Positions 16,330 through 24,175 of a stretch of DNA of 64,000 bases are shown piece after piece. How positions within the stretch are numbered: position 1 is the first letter of the stretch; the number at the start of each line of letters is the position of its first letter. The notes under the pieces are model-generated. The model searched no databases. It was not told where the DNA came from and saw only the letters and a list, made by a program, of their open reading frames with translations. A program made the position numbers and the translations under genes. The DNA is from Streptomyces sp. A3M-1-3 (GTDB taxonomy: Bacteria > Actinomycetota > Actinomycetes > Streptomycetales > Streptomycetaceae): NCBI RefSeq assembly GCF_024213665.1, contig NZ_JANAVP010000001.1, positions 1 to 64,000 of the forward strand, read 5' to 3'.

Positions 16330-16360
16330 TTGACCTTGCCGCAGCGTCAGGGTTTCTACT
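16330..16360 (+). promoter_or_regulatory. MerR-type promoter with 19-bp spacer and dyad
   Basis: TTGACC (16330-16335) and TCTACT (16355-16360) are separated by 19 bases, the long spacer typical of MerR-controlled promoters. The spacer holds an imperfect dyad (CCTTGcCGC / GCGtCAGGG). Seven bases after the -10 comes the ATG at 16367, so the transcript is probably leaderless. This suggests autoregulation by the MerR protein. Confidence 0.6.
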
Positions 16361-16366
16361 GGCCCC

Positions 16367-17098
16367 ATGCGGATCGGAGAGATCGCCGAGCTCGTCGGAG
16401 TCACCTCCCGGGCGATTCGGCACTACCACCACGTCGGGCTGCTGCCCGAGCCCGCGCGCCGGGCCAACGGCTACCGCGCGTACACCGTCCGGGACGCCGT
16501 GCTGCTCGCCCGGATCAGACGGCTGACCGAGGTCGGGCTGAGCCTGGACGAGGTGCGCGACGTGCTCGCCGACGACGAGGGGCGGGAGCTTGCGGTGGTG
16601 CTGGGCGAGATCGATGCCGATCTCGCCCGCCAGGAGGCCGGGATCCGGGACCGGCGGCGCCGGCTCGCCCAGCTGCTGGACGGGCCGCTGACCGCCGAGG
16701 GGCCGGTGTCGCCCCTGCTCGCCGAGCTGCTGGGCACCATTCCCCCCACAGCCTCCCCGTCCGCCGCGAAGGACCGCGAGCATCTGGCGCTGCTGGACAC
16801 GGTGGGAGGGGGCGAGCGGATCTACGCCGCGCTCACTCCGCTGGCCGCCGACCCGGCCGTACTCGCGCTGTACGAGCGCCTCGACGAGCTGGAGACGGCA
16901 CCCGTCGACGACCCCCGGATCGAACCGCTGGCCGAAGCGCTGGTCGCGGCCGTGCCGGACGAGGTGCTTGCCGCGATTCCCGCCGACGGACCGGTCATCG
17001 AGGGCTTCGGCGACGCGCTGCTGGCCGACTTCGCGCCCGCCCAGTCGGAGGTGGTGCGCCGGGTGATGCAGGCGCTGATGAGGGGGAGGACGCGATGA
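16367..17098 (+). CDS. MerR-family transcriptional regulator
   Basis: A 243-residue protein. The first 70 residues are a MerR winged helix: MRIGEIAELVGVTSRAIRHYHHVGLLPEP, ANGYRAYT, LLARIRRLTEVGLSLDEVRDVL. A coiled coil (about 85-110) would make the dimer. The C-terminal region is helical, without cysteine clusters that would indicate metal sensing, and lacks a recognisable TipA or GyrI-like domain. It overlaps the next gene by ATGA, so they form an operon. The ligand is unknown. Confidence 0.9.
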   Translation: MRIGEIAELVGVTSRAIRHYHHVGLLPEPARRANGYRAYTVRDAVLLARIRRLTEVGLSLDEVRDVLADDEGRELAVVLGEIDADLARQEAGIRDRRRRLAQLLDGPLTAEGPVSPLLAELLGTIPPTASPSAAKDREHLALLDTVGGGERIYAALTPLAADPAVLALYERLDELETAPVDDPRIEPLAEALVAAVPDEVLAAIPADGPVIEGFGDALLADFAPAQSEVVRRVMQALMRGRTR

Positions 17099-17952
17099 GC
17101 GTACGGGTGGCTCGGATGGCGGCCGGGGCGGTACTGCCGGCCGAACTGGTCCTGGGGACCTGCCTGTTGGCCGGGGTGCGGATACCTCCCGCGGTGGTGC
17201 TCGGGGCCGAGGTCCTGGTCGTGGCGGTGCTCGTACTGGAGGCCCTGGTCCTGCGGCGGCTGTACGCGGCGGGGCGCCGCCGGGGCGCGGGGCGGCGGGA
17301 GGCGCTGGGCGAGGCGGTCCGTACGGTCGTACCGGTGAACGTGCGCAGGCTCCTCGCGCACGAGCTGCGGGCGACGGCAAGCCTCGGGCTGTGGGTGGCG
17401 CGGCGGCGGCACGGGGTGAGCGAGGGCGCGCTGGCCGCCCCGTACACCGGGCCGCAGACCGCGATCATGTACGGCCTGGCCTTCGTCTCCGTCATCGAGA
17501 CGGTGGCGCTGGCTGTGTTGATCCCGTGGCCGCTGGTGCACCGGATCGTGCTGGTCCTGGACGTGTACGGGATCGTGTTCGTCCTCGCGATGCACGCGGC
17601 GTGTGTGACCCGGCCTCATGTGGTGGGCGCGGACGGGTCGCTGAGGGTCCGGTACGGCGCGCTGTTCGACCTGCGGCTGCAGGCCGGGGCGGTGGCGTCC
17701 GCCCGGGTCGAGCGCCGTTACCCCAGCGGCAGGCTGGTCCAGGTGGACGAGGACGGCGTGCTCGACCTGGTGGTGGGCGGCCAGACGACGGTGACCGTGG
17801 AGCTGGTGGAGCCGGTCGAGTTCGTACGGCCGCTCGGGGGGCGCGGCCTCGCGCGGGCCGTCCGCTTCAACGCCGACGACCCGCGCGCCACCGTCGCGGC
17901 CCTCATGCGGGCGCGAACAGCACCTTCGCCGTCCCCGGCTCCGCCTGCGTGA
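17095..17952 (+). CDS. Membrane protein co-transcribed with the MerR regulator
   Basis: The ATG overlaps the MerR stop by four bases. The 285-residue product has two N-terminal transmembrane helices (about residues 8-30 and 34-55), a basic stretch rich in Arg, two more helices (about 120-140 and 145-165), and a C-terminal soluble beta-rich region (about 175-275) with VDLVVGGQTTVTVEL-like strands. I do not recognise the family. Coupling implies that the MerR protein controls it. Its last 50 bases overlap the 3' end of the convergent RNB nuclease gene. Confidence 0.8.
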   Translation: MSVRVARMAAGAVLPAELVLGTCLLAGVRIPPAVVLGAEVLVVAVLVLEALVLRRLYAAGRRRGAGRREALGEAVRTVVPVNVRRLLAHELRATASLGLWVARRRHGVSEGALAAPYTGPQTAIMYGLAFVSVIETVALAVLIPWPLVHRIVLVLDVYGIVFVLAMHAACVTRPHVVGADGSLRVRYGALFDLRLQAGAVASARVERRYPSGRLVQVDEDGVLDLVVGGQTTVTVELVEPVEFVRPLGGRGLARAVRFNADDPRATVAALMRARTAPSPSPAPPA

Positions 17953-19345
17953 GCCGTACGCGCAGCCGCTCGCCCAGCGGAAGCGGCTGCGAGCCGCCCT
18001 CGATCCGGGCGACGACCGCCGGGTCCTCCAGGTGGACGGTCCCGACGGCCGGTTCGTGCTCCTGCACATCCACCACCCACGCGTCGAAGACCTCGCCCAC
18101 CCGGTCCTTCAGCAGCGCGGCCTCGATCAGGTCCACGCACTCGCGCTCGACGGCGTTGGCGCGCCTTGAGCCCTCCGCCATCTCCGTGGCGATCCTGGGA
18201 AGCGCGGCCGTCACCCACTCCGGCGGCCGCTCCCCCGCCACCGCCGCGACGCACAGCTCGCCCGCGTACCGGTCCACGAGTCGGCGCAGCGGTGCGGTGC
18301 AGTGCGTGTACTCGTCGGCCACGGCCGCGTGCACCGCGGGCTCGGGGACGTCGCCGTCCTGGAAGACGGTGTACCCGGCGCCGCGCAGCAGCGTCGTGCA
18401 GTCCTGAAGGAACGCGGCGTGGTCGGGGCGGGTGGGATCGAGCGAGCGGACCAGTTCGGCGTAGGCGACATGGTGCGGCCAGTCGATGTGCAGGGCCTTC
18501 GCGGAGCGCCGCAGCCGGCCGACGGCCCCGTCGGGGGCGCGCGGCAGTGTGCGCAGGATGCCGGTGCCCGTGGAGGTCATGAGGTCAGCCGCGGCCATGC
18601 CGGTGAGCAGCGAGATCTGGGCGTTCCAGCCGTCTGCCGGGAGCGGGGCCCGGTAGGAGAGGAAGTACGCGCCGTCGCGCTCGACGATCTCCTGCTCGGG
18701 GACGTTGAGGGAGATGCCGCCACGCCCCTGCTCCAGCGCCTCGCGGAGCCGGCCGATGTCCTTCAGCAGCGCGAGGGGCTCCTCAGCGGTCCCGGCGTCG
18801 ATCTGCCGCTGCACGGAGGCGTAGTCGAGCTTCGCCCGGCTGCGCACCAGCGCCCGGCGCACATCGGTGGCCACGGCCCGGCCCTCCACGTCGAGGTCGA
18901 TCCGCCACAGCAGGGCCGGGCAGGTCTGGTCCGGCAGGAGGCTGGCCGCGCCCTCGGACAGCAGCGGGGGATGCAGCAGGACTCTCGTGTCGGGGAAGTA
19001 GAGGGTGGTGACGCGGCGGTGCGCCTCCGTGTCGAGCGCGCCGCCGGGGATGACGAATGCCGCGATGTCGGCGATCGCGTAGTGGACCCGGTAGCCGCCG
19101 CCCGGGCGGCGGGCGAGATGCATCGCCTGGTCGAGGTCGGTGGAGGTGGGCGGATCGATGGTGAGGAACGGGAGGTCGGTCGCATCGAGGGCCGGCAGCC
19201 GGGGAGATCTGACCGCCTGCTGCGCTTCGGCGAGCACCTCGGGCGGGAAGTCCTGGCGTACGTCGAGCGTCGTCCGCATTTCACGCAGGGGGGCCCGCAG
19301 CGCGGCCTCGGCTGCGCCGATCATGTGCAGGTGGCGGCGGGGCAT
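17903..19345 (-). CDS. RNB-domain ribonuclease (RNase II/R type, short form)
   Basis: A 480-residue protein with an RNB catalytic domain: TIDPPTSTDLDQAMHL holds the conserved metal-binding aspartates, followed by YRVHYAIADIAAFV and DTEAHRRVTTLYFPD, with HCTAPLRRLVDRYAGEL near residue 360. It lacks the N-terminal cold-shock domains of E. coli RNase R; a short C-terminal OB-like region may replace S1. It should degrade RNA 3' to 5' in the cytoplasm. Start at the ATG 19345, before the MPRRHLHM start of the homologous region. It is convergent with the membrane-protein gene, overlapping 50 bases. Confidence 0.9.
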   Translation of the reverse strand: MPRRHLHMIGAAEAALRAPLREMRTTLDVRQDFPPEVLAEAQQAVRSPRLPALDATDLPFLTIDPPTSTDLDQAMHLARRPGGGYRVHYAIADIAAFVIPGGALDTEAHRRVTTLYFPDTRVLLHPPLLSEGAASLLPDQTCPALLWRIDLDVEGRAVATDVRRALVRSRAKLDYASVQRQIDAGTAEEPLALLKDIGRLREALEQGRGGISLNVPEQEIVERDGAYFLSYRAPLPADGWNAQISLLTGMAAADLMTSTGTGILRTLPRAPDGAVGRLRRSAKALHIDWPHHVAYAELVRSLDPTRPDHAAFLQDCTTLLRGAGYTVFQDGDVPEPAVHAAVADEYTHCTAPLRRLVDRYAGELCVAAVAGERPPEWVTAALPRIATEMAEGSRRANAVERECVDLIEAALLKDRVGEVFDAWVVDVQEHEPAVGTVHLEDPAVVARIEGGSQPLPLGERLRVRLTQAEPGTAKVLFAPA

Positions 19346-19463
19346 GGGTCGAGCGTATGAGGAGTGGGTTCGGGCGGCACGGCGAGCGGGGGTGGTCCCG
19401 TGGTCGCCTACGCTGGCGCGGGGGCCGCACCCCCCTTCTCGTACGTACTGAAGGAGAACCGCC

Positions 19464-20264
19464 GTGCTCGTGCTGCTGCCGCCGTCCGAAGGAAAGGCCG
19501 CGAGCGGTTCCGGCGCACCACTGAAACTGGCGGGGCTGTCCCTGCCCGGCCTGGCCGACGCGCGCACCGCGGTGCTCGACGAACTCGTCGAGCTGTGCGC
19601 GACGGACGAGGAGAAGGCGCGTGAGGTGCTCGGGCTGAGCGAGGGCCTGCGCGGCGAGATCGCCAAGAACACGGAACTGCGGACCGCGGGCGCGCGGCGG
19701 GCCGGGGAGACCTACACCGGTGTGCTGTACGACGCGCTGGGGCTCGCCACGCTGGAGCCGGACACGCGGAAGCGGGCAGCGAAGTCGCTGCTGGTGTTCT
19801 CGGGGCTGTGGGGCGCGGTACGGATCACCGACCGCATCCCCTCGTACCGCTGCGCGATGGGCGTGAAGCTGCCGGGGCTGGGGGCGCTGGGCGCGTACTG
19901 GCGTACGCCGATGGCCACCGTCATGCCCGAGGCGGCCGCGAGCGGGCTGGTCCTGGACCTGCGGTCGTCCGCGTATGCCGCGGCCTGGAAGCCGAAGGGC
20001 GAGGTCGCGGGGCGGACGGCAACGGTCCGGGTGCTGCATTCCCAGCTGGTGGACGGGGTCGAGAAGCGGTCGGTGGTCAGCCACTTCAACAAGGCGACGA
20101 AGGGCCGCCTGGTACGCGACCTGCTGACGGCGGGCGCGGCGCCGTCCGGGCCGGCGGAACTGCTGGAGGCGCTGCGGGACCTGGGATACGTCGTGGAGGG
20201 CGAGGCCCCCGGGAAGCCGGGGAAGGCGTGGGCGCTGGACGTGGTGGTGACCGAGATTCGCTAA
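19464..20264 (+). CDS. yaaA: YaaA-family peroxide stress / DNA-binding protein
   Basis: A 266-residue protein starting at GTG 19464 behind AAGGAG. It has the YaaA (DUF328/UPF0246) hallmarks: LVLLPPSEGKA at the start, YTGVLYDALG, LLVFSGLWGAVRITDRIPSYRC, GAYWRTPM, and a C-terminal SHFNKATKGRLVRDLL. In E. coli YaaA limits intracellular free iron under peroxide stress and binds DNA. It is a single gene, with a divergent RNB gene upstream. Confidence 0.9.
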   Translation: MLVLLPPSEGKAASGSGAPLKLAGLSLPGLADARTAVLDELVELCATDEEKAREVLGLSEGLRGEIAKNTELRTAGARRAGETYTGVLYDALGLATLEPDTRKRAAKSLLVFSGLWGAVRITDRIPSYRCAMGVKLPGLGALGAYWRTPMATVMPEAAASGLVLDLRSSAYAAAWKPKGEVAGRTATVRVLHSQLVDGVEKRSVVSHFNKATKGRLVRDLLTAGAAPSGPAELLEALRDLGYVVEGEAPGKPGKAWALDVVVTEIR

Positions 20265-20322
20265 GCGTTGCAGTATGCGCAACGCGCGTTGTGCAAGCTG
20301 CACTCTGCGGGCGGATGGCGGC

Positions 20323-20637
20323 ATGACCTCCGTGCTGGACCTTGCCCCCGTCGTCCCTGTCGTCGTCCTCCCGGACGGCGGCGGATGCCGTGCCGCCGGC
20401 GCGGGCCCTGGTCGCGGGCGGCCTGCCCGCGATCGAGGTGACCCTGCGGACACCGCGATCGCGGCCGAGGTCCCGGACGCGGTCGTCGGTGCGGGAACGG
20501 TGATCTCCCCCGCGGGGGTGGCCGACGCGGTCGCGGCCGGATCCCGGTTCCTGGTCAGCCCGGGGTGGTCGGACCGGCTGCTCGACGCGATGTGGGGGTC
20601 GGGTCTGCCGTTCCTGCCGGGCGTCTCCACCACCTGA
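20323..20637 (+). pseudogene. eda: Decayed KDPG aldolase (eda)
   Basis: The start MTSVLDLAPVVPVVVLPD matches KDPG/KHG aldolases. After about 18 residues the frame shifts: ADAVPPARALVAGGLPAIEVTLRTP reads in the next frame. About 30 bases are then missing, and the first frame resumes with IAAEVPDAVVGAGTV, SRFLVSPGWSDRLLDAM and FLPGVSTT, then TGA. Intact enzymes continue about 90 residues more, including the segment after the Schiff-base lysine region. The gene thus has a frameshift, an internal deletion and a missing 3' half. Confidence 0.8.
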
Positions 20638-21040
20638 GGGCAAGCCCCCAGACCCCCGCTCAGCACGCACCCGCTTCGCGGCCCGCGGGGAGCCCGCGGG
20701 CTCCCCGATCGAGCGTGCCGGCTTCCGGGCAGCCACGGCCGGAGGCCGGGCCGTAGGTCTCGCGCAAGGGGCATACCCCCGCCCCCGCTACGTGCCCAGC
20801 GCGCACCGCCCCCAGCGGCGCGCCGCTGGGGGCGGTGCGCCCCACCTGCGGGGGCAAGGGGCATGCCTTCTGCCCCCGCAGCCCAAGAAGCCCCAGACCG
20901 GGCGCACGCGCCGCCCGCTTCGCGGCACCGGGGACGGGGCAGTACATGCACCCAGCGCGCAGGGCCCCCAGCGGCGCGCCGCTGGGCAGTACGTGCACCC
21001 CGCGCGCAGGGGCCCCGGCGCGCGGGGGCCGGCGCCGGGC
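20638..21040. other. Gene-free GC-rich repeat region
   Basis: No gene is supported in these 403 bases. Besides the 40-bp palindrome it has a 20-bp perfect palindrome with the same core (CCCAGCGGCG and complement, 20967-20986). Two related copies of a unit starting CAGTACRTGCACCC lie at about 20940 and 20986, and there is a CCCGCGGGCTCC-rich dyad near 20690-20705. It separates convergent genes. Confidence 0.7.
20801..20840. repeat. Perfect 40-bp palindrome without a loop
   Basis: GCGCACCGCCCCCAGCGGCG is followed immediately by its exact reverse complement. It lies between the 3' ends of two convergent transcription units (yaaA/eda relic and the RNase H gene). It could form a cruciform or act as a bidirectional transcription terminator without a T-run, as seen in very GC-rich actinobacteria. 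Confidence 0.9.
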
Positions 21041-22459
21041 TCAGCGCAGGTGCGAGGTGTCGTTGAGCAGCCGCAGCGACGCGTAGCCGTCCGCGTAGTA
21101 CGCCACCGCCGACAGCGAGGCCGCGGACAGTTCCATCCGGAACAGGGACTCGGGCGGGGCACCCAGCGCCAGCCGTACGAGCGTCTTGACCGGGGTCACG
21201 TGCGTGACCAGGAGCACGGTCCTTCCCGCGTACTTCGCGAGCAGCTTGTCCCGCGTCGCCGAGACGCGCCGCGCCACGGTCGCGAAGCTCTCGCCGCTGC
21301 CCGTGGGAGCCGCCTTCGCGGAAGCGAGCCAGGCGTCGAGGTCGGCCGGGAAGCGTTCCCGTACCTCCCCGAAGGTCAGGCCCTCCCACGCGCCGAAGTC
21401 GGCCTCGCGCAGGCCTTCCTCGACGCGGACGTCGAGCCCCAGCCGGGCCGCGACCACCTCGGCAGTCTCGCGGCACCGCTTGAGCGGCGAGCTGACGACG
21501 GCCTGGATCGTGCCGCGCTCGGCGAGGACGGAGGCGACGGCCTCGGCCTGCCGGCGGCCGACCGCCGAAAGCTCGGGATCGGAACCGCCACTGCCGGAGA
21601 ACCGCTTCTGCGGGGTCAGGGCCGTCTCGCCATGCCGCAGCAACACGAACGTGGCAGGAGCCCCAAGATCAGCGGCGGCGCCCCACCCCGGGGAGCCGGA
21701 AGGCGCCACACCGGAACCGGCGACAACCGCCGCGGCGGCACCTGTTGCAGCCACACCTGAACCGGCAGGAGCCGCCGGAGCCGCACCCGCCACACCCGCC
21801 ACACCCGCCCCCGAACCGGCCGGCGCCGCCGGAGCCGCACCCGCCGCAGGCGGGCTCGCCGGGGCCGTGGCCGCCCGAGGCGGCACCCCCGTCGCGGGCG
21901 CGCCGGCCGGGCGAGGTGACAGGGCCGCGCGGGCCTTCGCCGCGCCCGCCGTCGCGTCGCCCGGGGGGCCGGACGGCGGCGGTACCGCGACCGCGCGGGC
22001 CGCACGGGCGTCGAGCGCGGCGGAGGACGACGACGGCTCCCACTGCCGGCCCTTCTTGCCCGCGTCCATCGCCTCGTTGGCCAGCCGGTCCGCGTGCTTG
22101 TTCTTCTCCCGCGGGATCCACTCGTACGTGACCTGAGCACGCGGGAAGACCATGGCCGCCTCGGCGGCCAGCGGCTTCATGTCGGGGTGCTTGATCTTCC
22201 AGCGGCCCGACATCTGCTCGACGACGAGCTTGGAGTCCATCCGGACGTGGATCTCCGCGTCCGGAGCAAGCGCACGGGCGGCCTTCAGCCCGGCGACCAG
22301 CCCCTTGTACTCGGCCACATTGTTCGTGGCGACGCCGATGTACTCAGCGGCCTCGGCCAGCGTCTCGCCCGTCTCCGGGTCCAGGACGACCGCGCCGTAG
22401 CCCGCGGGCCCCGGGTTGCCCCGGGACCCGCCGTCCGCCTCGATGACCAGCTGCCGCAT
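21041..22459 (-). CDS. Bifunctional RNase H / histidine phosphatase (CobC-like)
   Basis: The 472-residue protein has an RNase HI domain (residues 1-145: VIEADGGSRGNPGPAG, VAEYKGLVAGL, RMDSKLVVEQM, HADRLANEAMD). The C-terminus, from about 265, is a histidine phosphatase of the CobC/GpmB type (LLRHGETALT, SPLKRCRETAE, EADFGAWEGLT, LLVTHVTPVKTL). The two are joined by an Ala/Gly/Pro linker of about 110 residues made of repeats such as AAPAAPAGSG. Such actinobacterial fusions remove RNA from hybrids and can dephosphorylate alpha-ribazole phosphate in B12 synthesis. The ATG overlaps the stop of the zinc-ribbon gene by one base. Confidence 0.93.
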   Translation of the reverse strand: MRQLVIEADGGSRGNPGPAGYGAVVLDPETGETLAEAAEYIGVATNNVAEYKGLVAGLKAARALAPDAEIHVRMDSKLVVEQMSGRWKIKHPDMKPLAAEAAMVFPRAQVTYEWIPREKNKHADRLANEAMDAGKKGRQWEPSSSSAALDARAARAVAVPPPSGPPGDATAGAAKARAALSPRPAGAPATGVPPRAATAPASPPAAGAAPAAPAGSGAGVAGVAGAAPAAPAGSGVAATGAAAAVVAGSGVAPSGSPGWGAAADLGAPATFVLLRHGETALTPQKRFSGSGGSDPELSAVGRRQAEAVASVLAERGTIQAVVSSPLKRCRETAEVVAARLGLDVRVEEGLREADFGAWEGLTFGEVRERFPADLDAWLASAKAAPTGSGESFATVARRVSATRDKLLAKYAGRTVLLVTHVTPVKTLVRLALGAPPESLFRMELSAASLSAVAYYADGYASLRLLNDTSHLR

Positions 22460-23202
22460 CAGATGCCCGAGTCGGCCGTACGGACCAGGATGCGGCGGCA
22501 GTTCTCGCAGCGCAGCACCGTGTCCGGGGACGCGGCCTTGACCTCGTTCACCTCGGTGATGTTGAGCTCCAGGCGGCAGCCCTCGCAGCGGCGCTGGTAG
22601 AGCCGGGCCGCGCCGACGCCGCCCTGCTGGACGCGCAGCTTCTCGTACAGCTTCAGCAGGTCCGCCGGCACCGACGCGGCGACGACCTCGCGCTCCTTGG
22701 TGATCGTGGCGACCTCCGCGTCGATCTCCTCCTGCGCGGCGTCGCGGCGGGCGGTCGCGTCGTCGGTCTTGGCCTGCACCGAAGCGACGCGCTCGGTCAG
22801 CTCGCCGGCCCGCTCCTGCGCGGACTCGCGGCGCTCCATGACCTCGAGGACGACGTCCTCCAGGTCACCCTGGCGCTTGGCGAGCGAGGTGATCTCGCGC
22901 TGGAGGTTCTCCAGGTCCTTCGGGGAGCTGACCGCTCCCGAGTCGAGACGCTGCTGGTCGCGGACGGCGCGCTGGCGCACCTGGTCGACGTCCTGCTCCG
23001 CCTTCGTCTGCTCGCGGGCGGTGTCGCTCTCCTCGGTCTGCGCGGCGACGAGCAGGTCGCGCAGCTGCGTGAGGTCCTTGGTCAGGGAGTCGAGCTCGGC
23101 GTGCTCGGGAAGCGACTTGCGCTTGTGCGCGAGCTGCGACAGACGGACGTCCAGGGCCTGGACGTCGAGAAGTCGGATCTGGTCGGCGGGCGCGGCGTTC
23201 AG
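22459..23202 (-). CDS. Coiled-coil C4 zinc-ribbon protein
   Basis: A 247-residue protein: a long antiparallel coiled coil (residues about 15-185, rich in Glu, Arg and Gln) ends in a zinc ribbon, C-E-G-C (RRCEGCRLEL) and C-E-N-C (RCENCRRILV), the zf-RING_7 family. The reading frame's natural first residues NAAPADQIRLLDVQALD follow a CTG at 23202, which overlaps the Nif3 stop as CTGA and has AGGAG seven bases upstream. No ATG, GTG or TTG fits better. The family is thought to act in nucleic-acid or flagellar/secretion-like processes; its role is not settled. It lies between Nif3 and RNase H in a tightly packed operon. Confidence 0.88.
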   Translation of the reverse strand: MNAAPADQIRLLDVQALDVRLSQLAHKRKSLPEHAELDSLTKDLTQLRDLLVAAQTEESDTAREQTKAEQDVDQVRQRAVRDQQRLDSGAVSSPKDLENLQREITSLAKRQGDLEDVVLEVMERRESAQERAGELTERVASVQAKTDDATARRDAAQEEIDAEVATITKEREVVAASVPADLLKLYEKLRVQQGGVGAARLYQRRCEGCRLELNITEVNEVKAASPDTVLRCENCRRILVRTADSGI

Positions 23203-24059
23203 TTGGGGGCTCCTGTGGATGTGTCGGGGTTCGGGGAGGACGCCGCGTGGGCGGTCCAGGGGTCGGTGACCGTACGCGAGACGTGGGTGCGCAGACCCCA
23301 CCCGTGCCGGTCGGAGTGCGCGTCGAGCTGAGCGGCGGCCTGCTCGCACCAGGGCCATTCGGTGGCCCAGTGCGCGGCGTCGATCAGCGCGAGGGGGCTC
23401 TGTTCGCGCGCCTCGGAGACGGGGTGGTGGCGCAGGTCCGCGGTGAGGAAGGCGTCGACGCCGGCGGCGCGGACGGCGTCGAAGAGGCTGTCGCCGGAGC
23501 CGCCGCTGACCGCGACGGTACGGACGAGCGCGTCGGGGTCGCCCGCGGCGCGGACGCCCTGCGCGGTGCCGGGCAGCCGGGCGGCGACGTACGCGGCGAA
23601 CTCGCGCACCGGCAGCGGGTGGTCCAGCTCGCAGATACGGCCGAGGCCGCGGCGGCCAGCCGGATCGGAGGGATCGGGGACCAGGGGCCGGACGATCCGC
23701 AGGTCGAGCGCACCGGCGAGGGCGTCGGAGACGCCGGGGTCGGCGGTGTCGGCGTTGGTGTGCGCGACGTGCAGGGCTACGTCGTTCTTGATGAGGGTGT
23801 GCACGACGCGGCCCTTGAACGTGGACGCCGCGACCGTCGTCGTCCCGCGCAGATAGAGCGGGTGGTGGGTGACGAGCAGGTCCGCGCCGAGCTTCACGGC
23901 CTCGTCGGCGACCTCCTGGACGGGGTCGACGGCGAAGAGGACCCGGGTGACCTCGGCGTCCGGTTCGCCGCAGACGGTTCCGACCGCGTCCCACTGCTCC
24001 GCCCGCTCGGGCGGCCAGAGAGCGTCGAGCGCGGCGATGACTTCAGACAGACGGGGCAC
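23199..24059 (-). CDS. Nif3-like dinuclear metal-centre protein
   Basis: A 286-residue protein of the NIF3/GTP cyclohydrolase I type 2 family, which forms hexameric toroids with a dinuclear metal site. Visible signature residues: EQWDAVGTVCG at the start, LLVTHHPLYLRG (metal His-His), HVAHTNADTA, and near the C-terminus FLTADLRHHPVSEA. Homologues may hydrolyse GTP or act as metal or regulatory scaffolds. It is the first gene of a three-gene overlapping operon with the zinc-ribbon and RNase H/phosphatase genes, an arrangement common in Streptomyces. Confidence 0.92.
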   Translation of the reverse strand: MPRLSEVIAALDALWPPERAEQWDAVGTVCGEPDAEVTRVLFAVDPVQEVADEAVKLGADLLVTHHPLYLRGTTTVAASTFKGRVVHTLIKNDVALHVAHTNADTADPGVSDALAGALDLRIVRPLVPDPSDPAGRRGLGRICELDHPLPVREFAAYVAARLPGTAQGVRAAGDPDALVRTVAVSGGSGDSLFDAVRAAGVDAFLTADLRHHPVSEAREQSPLALIDAAHWATEWPWCEQAAAQLDAHSDRHGWGLRTHVSRTVTDPWTAHAASSPNPDTSTGAPN

Positions 24060-24175
24060 GGAGGAAAGGCTACCTGTCCTCCGTGCCCCGGGGACCTACC
24101 GGTCAGCGGGCGGACCTGGGAGACCTGCCCGGCGGACCAAGGGGGACCTTGGCAACCCGGGGGGGCCTTGCGCAC

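Noticed and set aside
20638..21040. CRISPR array
   Set aside because: The repeats are few, unevenly spaced and palindromic, with no equal-length spacers and no cas genes nearby.
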